Of a stretch of DNA of 64,000 bases, positions 14,951-23,918 are shown one piece after another. The stretch comes from an uncultured Ruminiclostridium sp. (GTDB lineage Bacteria > Bacillota > Clostridia > Oscillospirales > Ruminococcaceae). Made by a program: the position numbers and the translations under genes. The notes beneath the pieces were generated by a model, which did not search any database, was not told the DNA's origin, and saw only the letters and a list, made by a program, of their open reading frames with translations. Each line of letters begins with the position of its first letter. Position 1 is the stretch's first letter. The DNA lies in the NCBI GenBank assembly GCA_947627695.1, contig CANQXF010000005.1, forward strand, positions 104,987-168,986, written 5' to 3'.

Positions 14951-16381
14951 ATGAGAGTTGCGCTTTTTACCGAGGTATATCTGCCCGCCGTCAACGGCGT
15001 GGTGACACATATAAAAACCTTAAAGGAAGGTCTGGAGCTGTTGGGGCATAAGGTGCTGATAGTCGCCGCCGACTCCAACGTGAAAAAAACCCAGACCAGC
15101 GAGGACATAGTTTACTGTCCCGCAATAAAGCTGGAAAAGCTGTACGGCTACGACGTGGCTTCGCCTATCAGCGCAGACAGGCTGAAGGTCATAAAGGACT
15201 TTCACCCTGACGTTATCCACATACACAACGAGTTCGGCATAGGGCTTTCGGGAGCGATAATGGCAAAGCTGCTGAAGGTGCCGTTGGTGTACACCATGCA
15301 CACTATGTATGACGACTACGTTTACTATGTGGCGAACAACGAGCATTTTAGGGAGATAGTAACTTCTGCGTCGCATAAATATGCCAAGATACTTGCTACC
15401 GCCGCCACTGCAATAACAGGTCCGTCCAAAAAGGTGGAGGATTATTTCCGCCGCTGTGGGGTGGACAAGCCTGTTACCATAATCCCAAATTCAGTTGAGG
15501 TGGACGTTTTCGACAGGGAGAGCGTGGACAAGGCTAAAACTGCGGAAATAAGGAAAAGCTTCGGCTTTGACGAAAACGACCTGGTGTTCTGCTTCTGCGG
15601 TAGAATGGGGCAGGAAAAGAATATTGAAACGCTGCTGGATTTCTGGGCGAAAAACGTAAAGCCCGACGACAGGATAAAGCTGCTGCTTATCGGCGGCGGT
15701 CCTCAGCTTGAGGAATTTACCGAATACGCGCAAAAGTTGGGGGTAAGCGATACGGTAAAATTCAGCGGCAGAGTTGAGCATATAGATATACCGCCTTATT
15801 ACGCCGCCTGCGACTGCTACATCACGGCGTCCTTGACGGAGTGTCACTCCATTTCAATGATGGAGGGAATGTCTACGGGTATGCCTGTGCTTACCATATG
15901 GGACGAGCTGAACGCCGACCAGATAGAAGAGGGAATCAACGGCTTTTTCTTCCACGACGCCGACGAGATGTATAGTGTGATGAAAAAGCTGAGGGGATTG
16001 CCCAAGGAAGAGCTGCAAAAGCTGCAAAAGCAGGCGAGGGACACTATCGTTGCGTCAGGGGCGCAGACTATTGCGGAGCATTTGCTTAAGGTCTACGAAC
16101 AGGCGATACACGATTATGACGAAAAGCAGATGTACAAGGAGCTGACCCACAGCGAGAAGAAAGCCTATCAGGAGGAAAATCCCGAGCTTTACGCCCTGCT
16201 GATAAAGCCTAAGCCAAAGCGCAGGGTAAAGGTCAAAGCAAAGCGCGTGACTTCCGAGGAAAAGGCGCAGAAAAAGAAAGCCAAAAAATCTCTGCGGGCA
16301 AGGAAGATCGCCGCAAGGGCGGTATCAAAAAATCACAAAAATGCAAAAAGGAACGACAAGCCGTCCAATAAAAATAAATAA
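14951..16381 (+). CDS. GT4-family glycosyltransferase with a basic C-terminal tail
   Basis: 476 residues. The N-terminal GT-B domain starts MRVALFTEVYLPAVNGVVTH and the C-terminal domain carries the EKN motif (GRMGQEKNIETLL) and the donor-binding stretch TASLTECHSISMMEG, with the E-x7-E acid pattern of GT4 enzymes. It most resembles the diacylglycerol glucosyltransferase/phosphatidylinositol mannosyltransferase-like group acting on membrane lipids. The last 75 residues or so are Lys/Arg-rich with no predicted fold, a possible contact to anionic lipid. The antiporter gene follows 20 bases downstream, so they are probably co-transcribed. Confidence 0.85.
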   Translation: MRVALFTEVYLPAVNGVVTHIKTLKEGLELLGHKVLIVAADSNVKKTQTSEDIVYCPAIKLEKLYGYDVASPISADRLKVIKDFHPDVIHIHNEFGIGLSGAIMAKLLKVPLVYTMHTMYDDYVYYVANNEHFREIVTSASHKYAKILATAATAITGPSKKVEDYFRRCGVDKPVTIIPNSVEVDVFDRESVDKAKTAEIRKSFGFDENDLVFCFCGRMGQEKNIETLLDFWAKNVKPDDRIKLLLIGGGPQLEEFTEYAQKLGVSDTVKFSGRVEHIDIPPYYAACDCYITASLTECHSISMMEGMSTGMPVLTIWDELNADQIEEGINGFFFHDADEMYSVMKKLRGLPKEELQKLQKQARDTIVASGAQTIAEHLLKVYEQAIHDYDEKQMYKELTHSEKKAYQEENPELYALLIKPKPKRRVKVKAKRVTSEEKAQKKKAKKSLRARKIAARAVSKNHKNAKRNDKPSNKNK

Positions 16382-16401
16382 TTTCAAGGAAGAAAAAAGA
16401 A

Positions 16402-17406
16402 ATGTCGGACACGATATTGAACTACCTCACGGGGCTGTTTCAGAACAACGCCGCCGCATCGGTGATAATTTCGGTGGTGTTTCTGGTCATCGGCTTCTGG
16501 GGACTTATAAAGGGCGCGGATATTTTCGTTGACAGCGCCTCGCAGATAGCGGCAAAGCTGAAAGTGCCGCTGATAGTTATAGGACTTACGATCGTTGCTT
16601 TCGGGACGAGCGCTCCCGAGGCAGCGATAAGCATAACCTCCGCCGTGCAGAACAATGCGGGCATTGCGGTGGGAAACGTTTTCGGCAGTAATATAATGAA
16701 CATACTGCTTATTCTGGGCGTTTCCGCTATGATATGCAAGCTGCCTGTGAAGAAAACCACCTTCCGCTGGGAAATTCCCTTTGTGGCGATAATCACGGCG
16801 GTAATGCTGGGGCTGGGGCTTTGGAACAACGATCTGAACAGGTTGGACGGAGTTGTGCTTGCTCTGCTGTTTGCGGTGTTTATGGGGTATCTGATAAAGC
16901 TGTCGAAAAGCGGAGATACCTCGGCGGCGGACGACGTTCCCGAGATCGATGAAAATGCGTCTATCCCGAAAATGATACTGCTGGTAATACTGGGGCTTGC
17001 AATGGTGGTGCTGGGAAGTGATTTTACAGTCAGCGGCGCTACAAGGATAGCGGAGGTCATCGGGCTTGACGACAGAGTTATCGGGCTTACCGTGGTGGCG
17101 TTCGGCACTTCCCTGCCTGAGCTTGTCACCTGTATACAGGCGGCAAGAAAGGGGAAGGTGGATATTGCTATCGGAAACATAATCGGCAGCAATATTTTCA
17201 ACATTCTGTTCGTTGTGGGAATTTCCGCTTTGGTTTCACCCAATCCTATCGCTTTCCCGAATTCGTTCATCGTGGACGCGGTCGCTGCGATAGCCGCCGC
17301 CGTTCTGCTGTGGCTGCTGGTGCTGAAAAACAAGCAGATAAGCAGGCTTGGCGGCGGGATAATGTTGGTTTGCTATGCGGGATATTTCGTTTATCTTTTC
17401 CTGTAA
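16402..17406 (+). CDS. Sodium/calcium-type cation exchanger (YrbG family)
   Basis: 334 residues with about ten membrane helices in two homologous halves. Each half carries the exchanger alpha repeat: VAFGTSAPEAAISITSA with GNVFGSNIMN in the first and VAFGTSLPELVTCIQAA with GNIIGSNIFN in the second. The family trades Ca2+ for Na+ or H+ across the cytoplasmic membrane. All signature residues look intact. It follows the glycosyltransferase gene closely. Confidence 0.92.
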   Translation: MSDTILNYLTGLFQNNAAASVIISVVFLVIGFWGLIKGADIFVDSASQIAAKLKVPLIVIGLTIVAFGTSAPEAAISITSAVQNNAGIAVGNVFGSNIMNILLILGVSAMICKLPVKKTTFRWEIPFVAIITAVMLGLGLWNNDLNRLDGVVLALLFAVFMGYLIKLSKSGDTSAADDVPEIDENASIPKMILLVILGLAMVVLGSDFTVSGATRIAEVIGLDDRVIGLTVVAFGTSLPELVTCIQAARKGKVDIAIGNIIGSNIFNILFVVGISALVSPNPIAFPNSFIVDAVAAIAAAVLLWLLVLKNKQISRLGGGIMLVCYAGYFVYLFL

Positions 17407-17413
17407 AAACCGC

Positions 17414-17442
17414 TTGACAGAAAACGGTGAGGATATTATAAT
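17414..17442 (+). promoter_or_regulatory. Promoter of the hydrogenase maturation operon
   Basis: A near-consensus sigma-A promoter: TTGACA (17414-17419), 17-base spacer, TATAAT (17437-17442). It is only a few bases past the antiporter stop, and the leader of about 125 bases that follows is highly structured. Confidence 0.9.
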
Positions 17443-17449
17443 ATAAGTG

Positions 17450-17573
17450 CTGAGGTGCGAGAGCTTCTTTCACCGAAGCGGGAATTTTACTGACGCTGAA
17501 AAAATTTTAAGGCGAAAGGGCTTGTAAAATACGAAGCTATGCCCTTTTGCGTCTTGCGAAAGGGCTTTTTCTT
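17450..17573 (+). promoter_or_regulatory. Riboswitch-like leader with switchable terminator before TM1266-hydE
   Basis: The sequence GCGAAAGGGC occurs twice, at 17512-17521 and 17556-17565. Both copies can pair with GCCCTTTTGC at 17541-17550. Pairing with the second copy makes a 10-bp hairpin followed by TTTTTCTT, an intrinsic terminator that also buries the GAAAGGG ribosome binding site. Pairing with the first copy frees both. Upstream, 17450-17510 can form GCTTC/GAAGC with a CACC loop facing an upstream GGTG (possible pseudoknot), and AATTTT/AAAATT. The aptamer matches no class I recall; the ligand is unknown. Confidence 0.8.
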
Positions 17574-17843
17574 ATGGATTCGAGAGTTGCCGTTATAGGG
17601 ATAATCGTGGAGGACGAAAACTCCGTGGATAAGCTGAACAGCCTGCTCCACGGCTACGGAAAGTATATCGTGGGGAGAATGGGTATTCCCTACCGCAGTC
17701 GGGGAATAAATATCATAAGTATAGTTATCGATGCGCCGCAGGACGTTATCAGCGCCCTGTCGGGGAAGATAGGCGCATTGAAGGGCGTCAGCGCAAAGGC
17801 CGCCTATTCCGCCGTGAAAACAGGAGAAAACGATGCAGGATAA
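17574..17843 (+). CDS. TM1266-type iron-only hydrogenase system regulator
   Basis: 89 residues with an ACT-like (NikR-type) fold: MDSRVAVIGIIVED, then HGYGKYIVGRMGIPYRSRGI and a terminal AKAAYSAVKT. Members lie beside [FeFe]-hydrogenase maturation genes and are thought to regulate or assist the system; the precise role is unsettled. The ATG at 17574 is chosen because the ribosome binding site GAAAGGG lies 9 bases upstream, inside the 3' arm of the leader terminator. The end overlaps hydE by 11 bases. Confidence 0.88.
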   Translation: MDSRVAVIGIIVEDENSVDKLNSLLHGYGKYIVGRMGIPYRSRGINIISIVIDAPQDVISALSGKIGALKGVSAKAAYSAVKTGENDAG

Positions 17844-18873
17844 GCTGATACAAAAGCTGTACGATAATGCCGATCTGTCCGCAGAGGAGCTGAAAGTGCT
17901 GATAGAAAACCGCAGTGACGAGGACTTTAAGCTGCTCAGCGGCTTTGCAAGAAAAAGATGCGAGGAAAGCTACGGGGACAGGGTGTTCACACGAGGGCTT
18001 ATTGAGTTTTCCTCCTGCTGTAAGAACGACTGCCTTTACTGCGGGCTGAGAAGGAGCAACAAAAATGCGGAGCGTTACAGGCTGACGGAAGATGAAATCC
18101 TTTCCTGCTGTGACAGCGGGTATGAGCTGGGCTTTCGCACCTTCGTACTGCAAGGCGGGGAGGACGCGCATTTTACCGACGATATTTTCTGCAATATAAT
18201 AAAAAAGATAAAGGAAAAATATCCCGACTGCGCCGTTACGCTGTCCCTTGGAGAGAGGAGCAGGGACAGTTTTCAGCGGCTGTTTGACGCGGGGGCGGAC
18301 AGGTATCTGTTAAGGCACGAGACCGCCGACAAGGAGCATTATTCCAAGCTTCACCCGACTGAGATGTCTTTTGATGATCGTATGCGCTGTCTGAAAGATC
18401 TGAAAGAGATAGGTTATCAGGTGGGGTGCGGGTTTATGGTGGGCTCGCCCTATCAGACTGTGGACTGTCTTGTAAAGGACCTGCGGTTCATCAAGGAGTT
18501 TCAGCCGCATATGGTGGGGATAGGTCCGTTTATACGGCACAAGGACACGCCATTTCATGATAAACCTGACGGAACGCTGGAGCTGACGCTGTTTTTGCTG
18601 TCGGTGATAAGGCTGTTATTGCCTAAGGTTTTATTGCCCGCTACAACGGCGCTGGGAACGATAAGTCCCAACGGACGGGAGCAGGGGCTTATGGCGGGAG
18701 CTAATGTTGTTATGCCCAATCTTTCCCCTGTCAGCGTAAGAAAAAAATATCTGCTGTATGACAACAAGATATGCACGGGCGAGGAGGCCGCAGAGTGCAG
18801 AGGCTGTCTGCAAAGGAGAGTTGAAAGCGTAGGCAGGCGGCTGGTGTGCGAGAGGGGAGATTATGGGAGCTGA
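17833..18873 (+). CDS. hydE: [FeFe] hydrogenase H-cluster radical SAM maturase HydE
   Basis: 346 residues. The radical SAM motif CCKNDCLYCGLRRSN supplies CxxxCxxC and the fold continues through FVLQGGEDAHFTDD, RYLLRHETAD and CGFMVGSPYQT. HydE works with HydG and HydF to build the diiron centre, acting on the complex that HydG makes. It is translationally coupled to the TM1266-type gene upstream and so falls under the same leader switch. Length is normal and motifs are intact. Confidence 0.94.
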   Translation: MQDKLIQKLYDNADLSAEELKVLIENRSDEDFKLLSGFARKRCEESYGDRVFTRGLIEFSSCCKNDCLYCGLRRSNKNAERYRLTEDEILSCCDSGYELGFRTFVLQGGEDAHFTDDIFCNIIKKIKEKYPDCAVTLSLGERSRDSFQRLFDAGADRYLLRHETADKEHYSKLHPTEMSFDDRMRCLKDLKEIGYQVGCGFMVGSPYQTVDCLVKDLRFIKEFQPHMVGIGPFIRHKDTPFHDKPDGTLELTLFLLSVIRLLLPKVLLPATTALGTISPNGREQGLMAGANVVMPNLSPVSVRKKYLLYDNKICTGEEAAECRGCLQRRVESVGRRLVCERGDYGS

Positions 18874-18947
18874 TCGAAACTATCAGGTCTTTTGCGGCGG
18901 CGCAGATAAAGCGAGGTATAACTAAATGAAAGTAGGAGTAATTTCAA

Positions 18948-19541
18948 ATGGAAAAACAGAAGGTAACAATTCAACCGCTTCGCCCTGAACTATGCGAGGA
19001 TTGGCTCGGTTTTTTTGAAAAAATTGCGTTTGGCGATCATGTGGAGTGGGCATCTTGCTATTGTCTCGAGGGGCATTTGGATTCAGAAACTAACGATAAA
19101 TTGGCAGATCCAAGAAAGCGCAGAGAAAAAGCTGTTGAATTAATTAAAACGGGTGAAATGCAAGGGTATCTTGCTTACTCAGATAATATGGTTATCGGTT
19201 GGTGCAACACCAATGACCGAAAAAATTACAAATACATTACCGAAATGTTTCAGAAAATCGGTTATCAGACAGATGATAAGGCAGACGCAAAGATAAAGTC
19301 TGTTTATTGCTTTTTAATCGCTCCTGAATATCGAGGTAAAGGAGTCGCTCAAAGTCTGCTTAAACGTGTATGTGAAGACGCGGCACAGGACGGATATTCC
19401 TGCGTAGAGGCATATCCGTTTTCAGATAAAAAGTTTGAGTATCAGTATCACGGAACTTCCGATATGTATGAGAGAAACGGCTTTTTTCAAATTGCAGATT
19501 TGAATTATGTGAAAGTTATGCGAAAAAATTTATTTTGCTGA
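18948..19541 (+). CDS. GNAT-family N-acetyltransferase between hydE and hydG
   Basis: 197 residues. The acetyl-CoA-binding motif is in FLIAPEYRGKGVAQSLLKRV, followed by the typical YERNGFFQ end. An unusual start (ASCYCLEGHLDSETN) is shared with some GNATs of unknown substrate. The gene is visibly more AT-rich and uses different codons from hydE and hydG on either side, which suggests recent insertion. Ribosome binding site GTAGGAG. A role in hydrogenase assembly is not implied by anything seen. Confidence 0.82.
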   Translation: MEKQKVTIQPLRPELCEDWLGFFEKIAFGDHVEWASCYCLEGHLDSETNDKLADPRKRREKAVELIKTGEMQGYLAYSDNMVIGWCNTNDRKNYKYITEMFQKIGYQTDDKADAKIKSVYCFLIAPEYRGKGVAQSLLKRVCEDAAQDGYSCVEAYPFSDKKFEYQYHGTSDMYERNGFFQIADLNYVKVMRKNLFC

Positions 19542-19623
19542 TAAATTCCAATTTATCACAGAAAACATTTTGCAAAAAAATTAAATATACTTTACAAAAA
19601 TATAAGGAAAAGGAGAAAAAACA

Positions 19624-21045
19624 ATGTACGACCCCAAATCAATGAAGGCTGAGGAATTCATCAGCGACGAGGAGATAAGAGAGACCCTTGACTACGCCGA
19701 GAAAAACAAGGATAACCTTGAGCTTATCGACAGCATTATCGAAAAGGCAAAGCTGAGAAAGGGACTTTCACACAGAGAAGCCTCAGTCCTGCTCGCCTGC
19801 GAGAACGAAGAAAAAATTCAGGAGGTCTACGACCTGGCGGAGCAGATAAAGAAGGATTTCTACGGGAACAGGATAGTTATGTTTGCGCCGCTGTATTTGT
19901 CAAACTACTGCGTGAACGGCTGTCTTTACTGCCCCTATCATCTCAAGAACAAGCACATTCCCCGCAAAAAGCTGACTCAGGAGGAGATAAAAAACGAGGT
20001 CATCGCTTTGCAGGATATGGGTCACAAGCGCCTTGCGATAGAGGCGGGGGAGGACCCTATCAACAATCCTATCGAGTACATTCTGGAATGCATAAACACC
20101 ATTTACAGCATAAAGCATAAAAACGGCGCGATCAGGCGTGTAAACGTGAATATCGCCGCCACCACCGTTGAGAATTACAGAAAGCTCCACGAGGCGGGGA
20201 TAGGAACGTACATTCTGTTTCAGGAAACGTATCACAAGGAAAGCTACGAGCGTCTGCACCCAACGGGTCCAAAGCACAACTACGCTTACCACACCGAGGC
20301 GATGGACAGAGCTATGGAGGGCGGAATCGACGACGTGGGACTGGGCGTTTTGTTCGGGCTGGAGCTGTACAAGTATGAATTTGCGGGACTGCTTATGCAC
20401 GCAGAGCATCTTGAAGCGGTCCACGGCGTAGGTCCTCACACAATAAGCGTTCCCAGAGTTAAGCACGCCGATGACATTGACCCTGACGAATTCGACAACG
20501 GTATCAGCGACGATACTTTCGCAAAGATATGCGCTTGTATCAGAGTGGCTGTTCCCTATACGGGAATGATAATTTCCACCCGCGAGAGCAAGGCGGTGAG
20601 GGAAAAGGTGATACGCCTGGGCGTTTCGCAGATAAGCGGCGGCTCAAAGACGAGCGTTGGCGGCTACTACGAGCCTGAGCCTGAGGAGGAGAGCAGCGAG
20701 CAGTTCGACGTTTCCGACAAGAGAACATTGGACGAGGTGGTAAGGTGGCTTATGGAGATAGGCTACATTCCCAGCTTCTGCACCGCCTGCTACCGTGAGG
20801 GCAGAACGGGCGACCGCTTTATGAGCCTTTGCAAAAGCGGGCAGATACAAAACTGCTGTCACCCCAATGCGCTGATGACGCTGAAGGAATACCTGGTGGA
20901 CTACGCAAGCCCCGAAACAAGAGCGATAGGCGAAAAGCTGATCGAAAAAGAGCTGGATAATATCCCTAAGGAAAAGGTAAGGCAGATAGCTAAGGAGTAC
21001 CTTGAGTCCATTGAAAAGGACGGAAAGAGAGATTTCAGGTTCTGA
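19624..21045 (+). CDS. hydG: [FeFe] hydrogenase H-cluster radical SAM maturase HydG
   Basis: 473 residues. The N-terminal radical SAM site is NYCVNGCLYCPYH, and the C-terminal extension carries CTACYREGRTGDRF with a second Cys cluster near QNCCHPNA that holds the auxiliary iron-sulfur cluster. HydG cleaves tyrosine to CO and cyanide for the diiron subcluster. It has its own strong ribosome binding site (AAAAGGAG). HydF, the scaffold GTPase, is not in the window. Full-length with all Cys motifs present. Confidence 0.95.
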   Translation: MYDPKSMKAEEFISDEEIRETLDYAEKNKDNLELIDSIIEKAKLRKGLSHREASVLLACENEEKIQEVYDLAEQIKKDFYGNRIVMFAPLYLSNYCVNGCLYCPYHLKNKHIPRKKLTQEEIKNEVIALQDMGHKRLAIEAGEDPINNPIEYILECINTIYSIKHKNGAIRRVNVNIAATTVENYRKLHEAGIGTYILFQETYHKESYERLHPTGPKHNYAYHTEAMDRAMEGGIDDVGLGVLFGLELYKYEFAGLLMHAEHLEAVHGVGPHTISVPRVKHADDIDPDEFDNGISDDTFAKICACIRVAVPYTGMIISTRESKAVREKVIRLGVSQISGGSKTSVGGYYEPEPEEESSEQFDVSDKRTLDEVVRWLMEIGYIPSFCTACYREGRTGDRFMSLCKSGQIQNCCHPNALMTLKEYLVDYASPETRAIGEKLIEKELDNIPKEKVRQIAKEYLESIEKDGKRDFRF

Positions 21046-21051
21046 TAAGAC

Positions 21052-21270
21052 GGAGGGCGGCGGGGACTCTTCCTTTACCGCTGGGGAAAACCTTTCTGAA
21101 GAAAGGTTATTCCCCAGACCCCTTTCCAAAGACTTTTAATGATTTTTTTCAAAGGGGCGATGCCCCTTTTGAAAAAAATAGTCAGAAGTTTTAGGGAGGG
21201 GGTTTGGGGGATGACCCTTTTCCAAAAGGGTCTCCCCCAATGGTACAGTGAAAGTCCCCCGCCGCCCTCC
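21052..21270. repeat. MITE-like palindromic element with terminal inverted repeats, copy A
   Basis: About 219 bp. The left end GGAGGGCGGCGGGGACT (21052-21068) is inverted at the right end (21253-21270) with one extra base. Between them lie three hairpins: TGGGGAAAACCTTTC with its complement ending TTCCCCA (about 21083-21117), a long imperfect hairpin of about 100 bases centred on GGGGC-GAT-GCCCC (21120-21215), and TTGGGGGA to TCCCCCAA (about 21204-21240). It has no coding capacity. 77 bases (21072-21148) match 63924-64000. Confidence 0.8.
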
Positions 21271-21310
21271 TTTTTCTCACAAACAAAAAACAGGCTGTTT
21301 AGCCTGTTTT

Positions 21311-21847
21311 TTATTTAAGTATCAGCACGTCAAACCTGCACTGCCTGCCGAACTGCATTTCGGTGCAGTCGGTGAGCAGGGTCTTAAAGCCCAGCCTTTC
21401 GTACAGCCGCCTTGCGCCTGTGTTGCTTTGCTCAGCGGCAATGGTGAACTCCCTTATCCCCTTTTGCCGCAGGTGGGAGATGATGAAATTCAGCAGAGCC
21501 GTACCTATGCCCTGCCGCTGAAATGCGGGCAGGACGCGAAGTCCGAACAGGTAATTCCTCACATTGGGTATGACGGCGGCGGGAACGGAGGCGTTCTCAG
21601 TCATAACGCTCACTTCTCCCACAAATACGCCGTTTTCCTCCGCTACGGCGCATATCTCGGAGCCGCTGCGCAGGTTCATCTCCCGTATCTGCTGAAAATC
21701 ATATTTCAGGTCGAGCATAACAGGATAGTTGCCCGACCGTTTTATCTTTTGTGCTTTCTCGGCGGGCTGAACGCTGCCCAGCGCTTTCATATCATATATG
21801 GCGTTAAGCTCGTCCAGTCGCTCTATTGGCAAAAGCCTTATTTCCAT
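21311..21847 (-). CDS. GNAT-family acetyltransferase (RimI-like)
   Basis: 178 residues. The acetyl-CoA motif is LFGLRVLPAFQRQGIGTALL and the end is RRLYERLGFKTL. The protein acetylates an unknown amine; nothing nearby identifies it. It ends a minus-strand pair with the cyclophilin gene: the cyclophilin stop at 21848 abuts this start with no gap, so the two are coupled. Confidence 0.85.
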   Translation of the reverse strand: MEIRLLPIERLDELNAIYDMKALGSVQPAEKAQKIKRSGNYPVMLDLKYDFQQIREMNLRSGSEICAVAEENGVFVGEVSVMTENASVPAAVIPNVRNYLFGLRVLPAFQRQGIGTALLNFIISHLRQKGIREFTIAAEQSNTGARRLYERLGFKTLLTDCTEMQFGRQCRFDVLILK

Positions 21848-22318
21848 TTACGCTTTGTATATCCTCTTTATTTTTACAGGTCTAAGTGGTTTGTCACGAA
21901 AATCTTTGGGAGTTTCCGCTATCTCATCAACAACGTCCATTCCCTCTACTACCTTGCCAAAAGCGGCGTAATATCCGTCAAGATGAGGAGAGTCGGCGTG
22001 CATTATGAAAAACTGACTTCCCGCAGAATCGTAGTCCATAGCCCTCGCCATGGAGAGAACGCCTCTCACATGCTTTATGTCGTTGGGAATGCCGTTTGCG
22101 GAGAACTCGCCCTTTATCTTATACCCGGGTCCGCCTGTGCCGTCGCCTTTAGGGCAGCCGCCCTGTATCATAAAGCCGCTGATAACACGGTGAAAGGTGA
22201 GTCCGTCGTAAAATCCCTCGCCTACCAGCTTTTCAAAATTCTCAACGGTTATGGGCGCTTTGTCGGGATAAAGCTCTAACTTTATCTCTTTTCCGTTTTC
22301 CATTTCAATGATTATCAT
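21848..22318 (-). CDS. Cyclophilin-type peptidyl-prolyl isomerase
   Basis: 156 residues, a single cytoplasmic cyclophilin domain without signal peptide. The catalytic Arg lies in [19 protein letters not shown], followed by the conserved [19 protein letters not shown] and [10 protein letters not shown]. It catalyses cis-trans isomerisation at proline. It lies directly upstream of the acetyltransferase gene on the same strand. Confidence 0.92.
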   Translation of the reverse strand: MIIIEMENGKEIKLELYPDKAPITVENFEKLVGEGFYDGLTFHRVISGFMIQGGCPKGDGTGGPGYKIKGEFSANGIPNDIKHVRGVLSMARAMDYDSAGSQFFIMHADSPHLDGYYAAFGKVVEGMDVVDEIAETPKDFRDKPLRPVKIKRIYKA

Positions 22319-22346
22319 TTTTATGCTCCTTTTTATTTTTCGCTTT

Positions 22347-23600
22347 TCAGCGTTTTTTCCTTGTGGCTATGATTATTCCGATCACTATAAGAATTACTCC
22401 CGCAGCGCCGATAACGATGTAAATTACCACGTCGTTCCCGCCTGACGGCTGAGGCTCTGAGGTGGTTTCAGACCGGGAAGTCGGCTCGGCGCTCTGCTGG
22501 GTTTGCGAAGCAGAGCTTTCGGCAGGCTCTTTTTCGGTCTCTTCAGGCTCGGTGGTGGTTTCCTCCGTTTTTGTGAGCGCCTCGTACGCTCCCGTGTAGT
22601 TTCTTTCCTCCGCCTTGTCTACCCTGTGATTGAGGGCGAAAGCTTCGCCCGTTATGTCAAAGTATTTGTCGCAGGCAAGGCGTATGGTGTATTCGCCGTT
22701 TATATAGTCGCTGTTGCTGCCCCAGCCTGGATCAACGTATACCCAGCGGTTTTCCTTTTCATACCAGAAGGCGGAAAATTCGTGATTTTCTCCTGCGGTG
22801 GTGAGGGTGTCATAAGTAACCTCGCCGCCTACTGCTGCGCCTTTCAGGTTCACCGAGCGGACGCCTATCAGCTCAAGCATTGCGCAAAAAGTGTTGGCAA
22901 AGCCTGCGCAGGTGGTCCTGCGGCGCTCCAGAACGTTGTGTATCGCTATGGTGTCAAGAGTTACCCCCGTGTTTGCCGCGTCGTGGTCGTAGCTTATGTT
23001 TGAGCTGATCCAGTGGTCCAGGAGATACGCCTTTCTGTACACGTCTGTCTCATCGCCGCATATTTCCTCCACAAGCCGCTGAAGCTCCTCCATAGTGGAC
23101 TTCACCTCTTCGGGGTCGGCGGTCTGGCTTATATAATAGGCGGACGCCTCGGGAGCTGCGGTCTGTATCTTTTCCAGCTTTTCCGCATTTGGCTCTACCA
23201 GTCCTGCGTCGGGGAAATACCAGCCGTTTTCGTCGTGTCTTACCATATACGGCATCTGAACGCCTGATTCCAGAATGAAGAAAAGGTTTGTGTCAAAATT
23301 GCTGTCAGTGTGATAGGTGAGCTGAGCAGTGAAAGAGCCGTCGTCGTTGGGGGTGAACTTGTTCTCGTCCTCGCCTCGGTTCAGAGTAACCTCAACGACG
23401 TGGTCTCTGGCGTATATGCCGCTGATGTTGAACACGTCGCCCTCTATTTCCACCTCGGCGTAAAATTCAGGGTCGTAGGAGGTGCGAAAGGTGGTGAAGC
23501 CTTTACTTTCCGTTTCGGCGCTGATATGGGGGAGGCAGGTTATTATAACGGCAAATGCCGTGACTGTAGCAAAAATTTGCTTTACTTTATTTTTCAGCAT
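22347..23600 (-). CDS. Secreted, membrane-anchored transglutaminase-like protein
   Basis: 417 residues. A signal peptide ([19 protein letters not shown], cleavage near SAETES) is followed by an N-terminal beta-rich domain and a transglutaminase-like core with Cys in [11 protein letters not shown], His in [10 protein letters not shown] and Asp in [10 protein letters not shown], so the triad is complete. A Glu/Thr/Ser/Pro-rich linker and one C-terminal helix ([20 protein letters not shown]) with a KKR tail anchor it to the outer face of the membrane. The family includes proteases and cross-linking enzymes; the substrate is unknown. Confidence 0.85.
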   Translation of the reverse strand: MLKNKVKQIFATVTAFAVIITCLPHISAETESKGFTTFRTSYDPEFYAEVEIEGDVFNISGIYARDHVVEVTLNRGEDENKFTPNDDGSFTAQLTYHTDSNFDTNLFFILESGVQMPYMVRHDENGWYFPDAGLVEPNAEKLEKIQTAAPEASAYYISQTADPEEVKSTMEELQRLVEEICGDETDVYRKAYLLDHWISSNISYDHDAANTGVTLDTIAIHNVLERRRTTCAGFANTFCAMLELIGVRSVNLKGAAVGGEVTYDTLTTAGENHEFSAFWYEKENRWVYVDPGWGSNSDYINGEYTIRLACDKYFDITGEAFALNHRVDKAEERNYTGAYEALTKTEETTTEPEETEKEPAESSASQTQQSAEPTSRSETTSEPQPSGGNDVVIYIVIGAAGVILIVIGIIIATRKKR

Positions 23601-23809
23601 GGGAGCTGTCCTTTCTTTTGTACGTTCCTTTTTCTTTAACGATTATTTTCCTTTTTTTCTTTAACGATTATTAAATTATACTACTTTTTTGTATTTTTTG
23701 CAATAGGGTTTATTAAGAGAAAGGGCAATTTATGAGAACTGCGCTTTTCGCGGAGGGAAGCTCTCGCGGTGCGGAAGGGAAGGCGGTGGGGTGGAGAGAG
23801 TGTGGTGCG

Positions 23810-23918
23810 GGCGGCGAAGCCGCGGCAGGCGCACGAAGTGCGCCTGCCCGCCGAGCCTGCGGAGCAGGCTCGGCGCTTTGCTTCGGGCGAAGCCCGAAGC
23901 AAAGGCGGCTTCGCCGCC
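23810..23918. repeat. Four-way-junction palindromic repeat, copy 1
   Basis: A closing stem GGCGGCGAAGCCGC (23810-23823) pairs with GCGGCTTCGCCGCC (23905-23918), extendable by flanking GTGCG/CGCAC. Inside, with no unpaired bases at the junction, are three perfect hairpins of 25, 27 and 29 bases: 23824-23848, 23849-23875 and 23876-23904, with loops GAA, GGA and GAA. The 23601-24039 gap holds nothing else that I can see. The copy at 30602-30704 has the same arm lengths with compensated base changes. Confidence 0.9.

Noticed and set aside
17450..17510. Glycine or lysine riboswitch in the hydE leader
   Set aside because: CACCGAAG and GAGGTGCGA recall pieces of these classes, but the other conserved blocks (GGAGAG and CTCTCAGG for glycine; the long multi-helix core for lysine) are missing and the space is too short.
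20644..21129. Similar peptides (MERGLGNNLSSERFSPAVK) at 21.1 kb and 63.9 kb as a gene family
   Set aside because: Both arise from the shared non-coding MITE-like element and not from genes.
21248..22279. A 343-codon plus-strand frame opposite the acetyltransferase and cyclophilin genes
   Set aside because: Both opposite genes have complete family motifs; this frame begins inside the repeat and resembles no protein.
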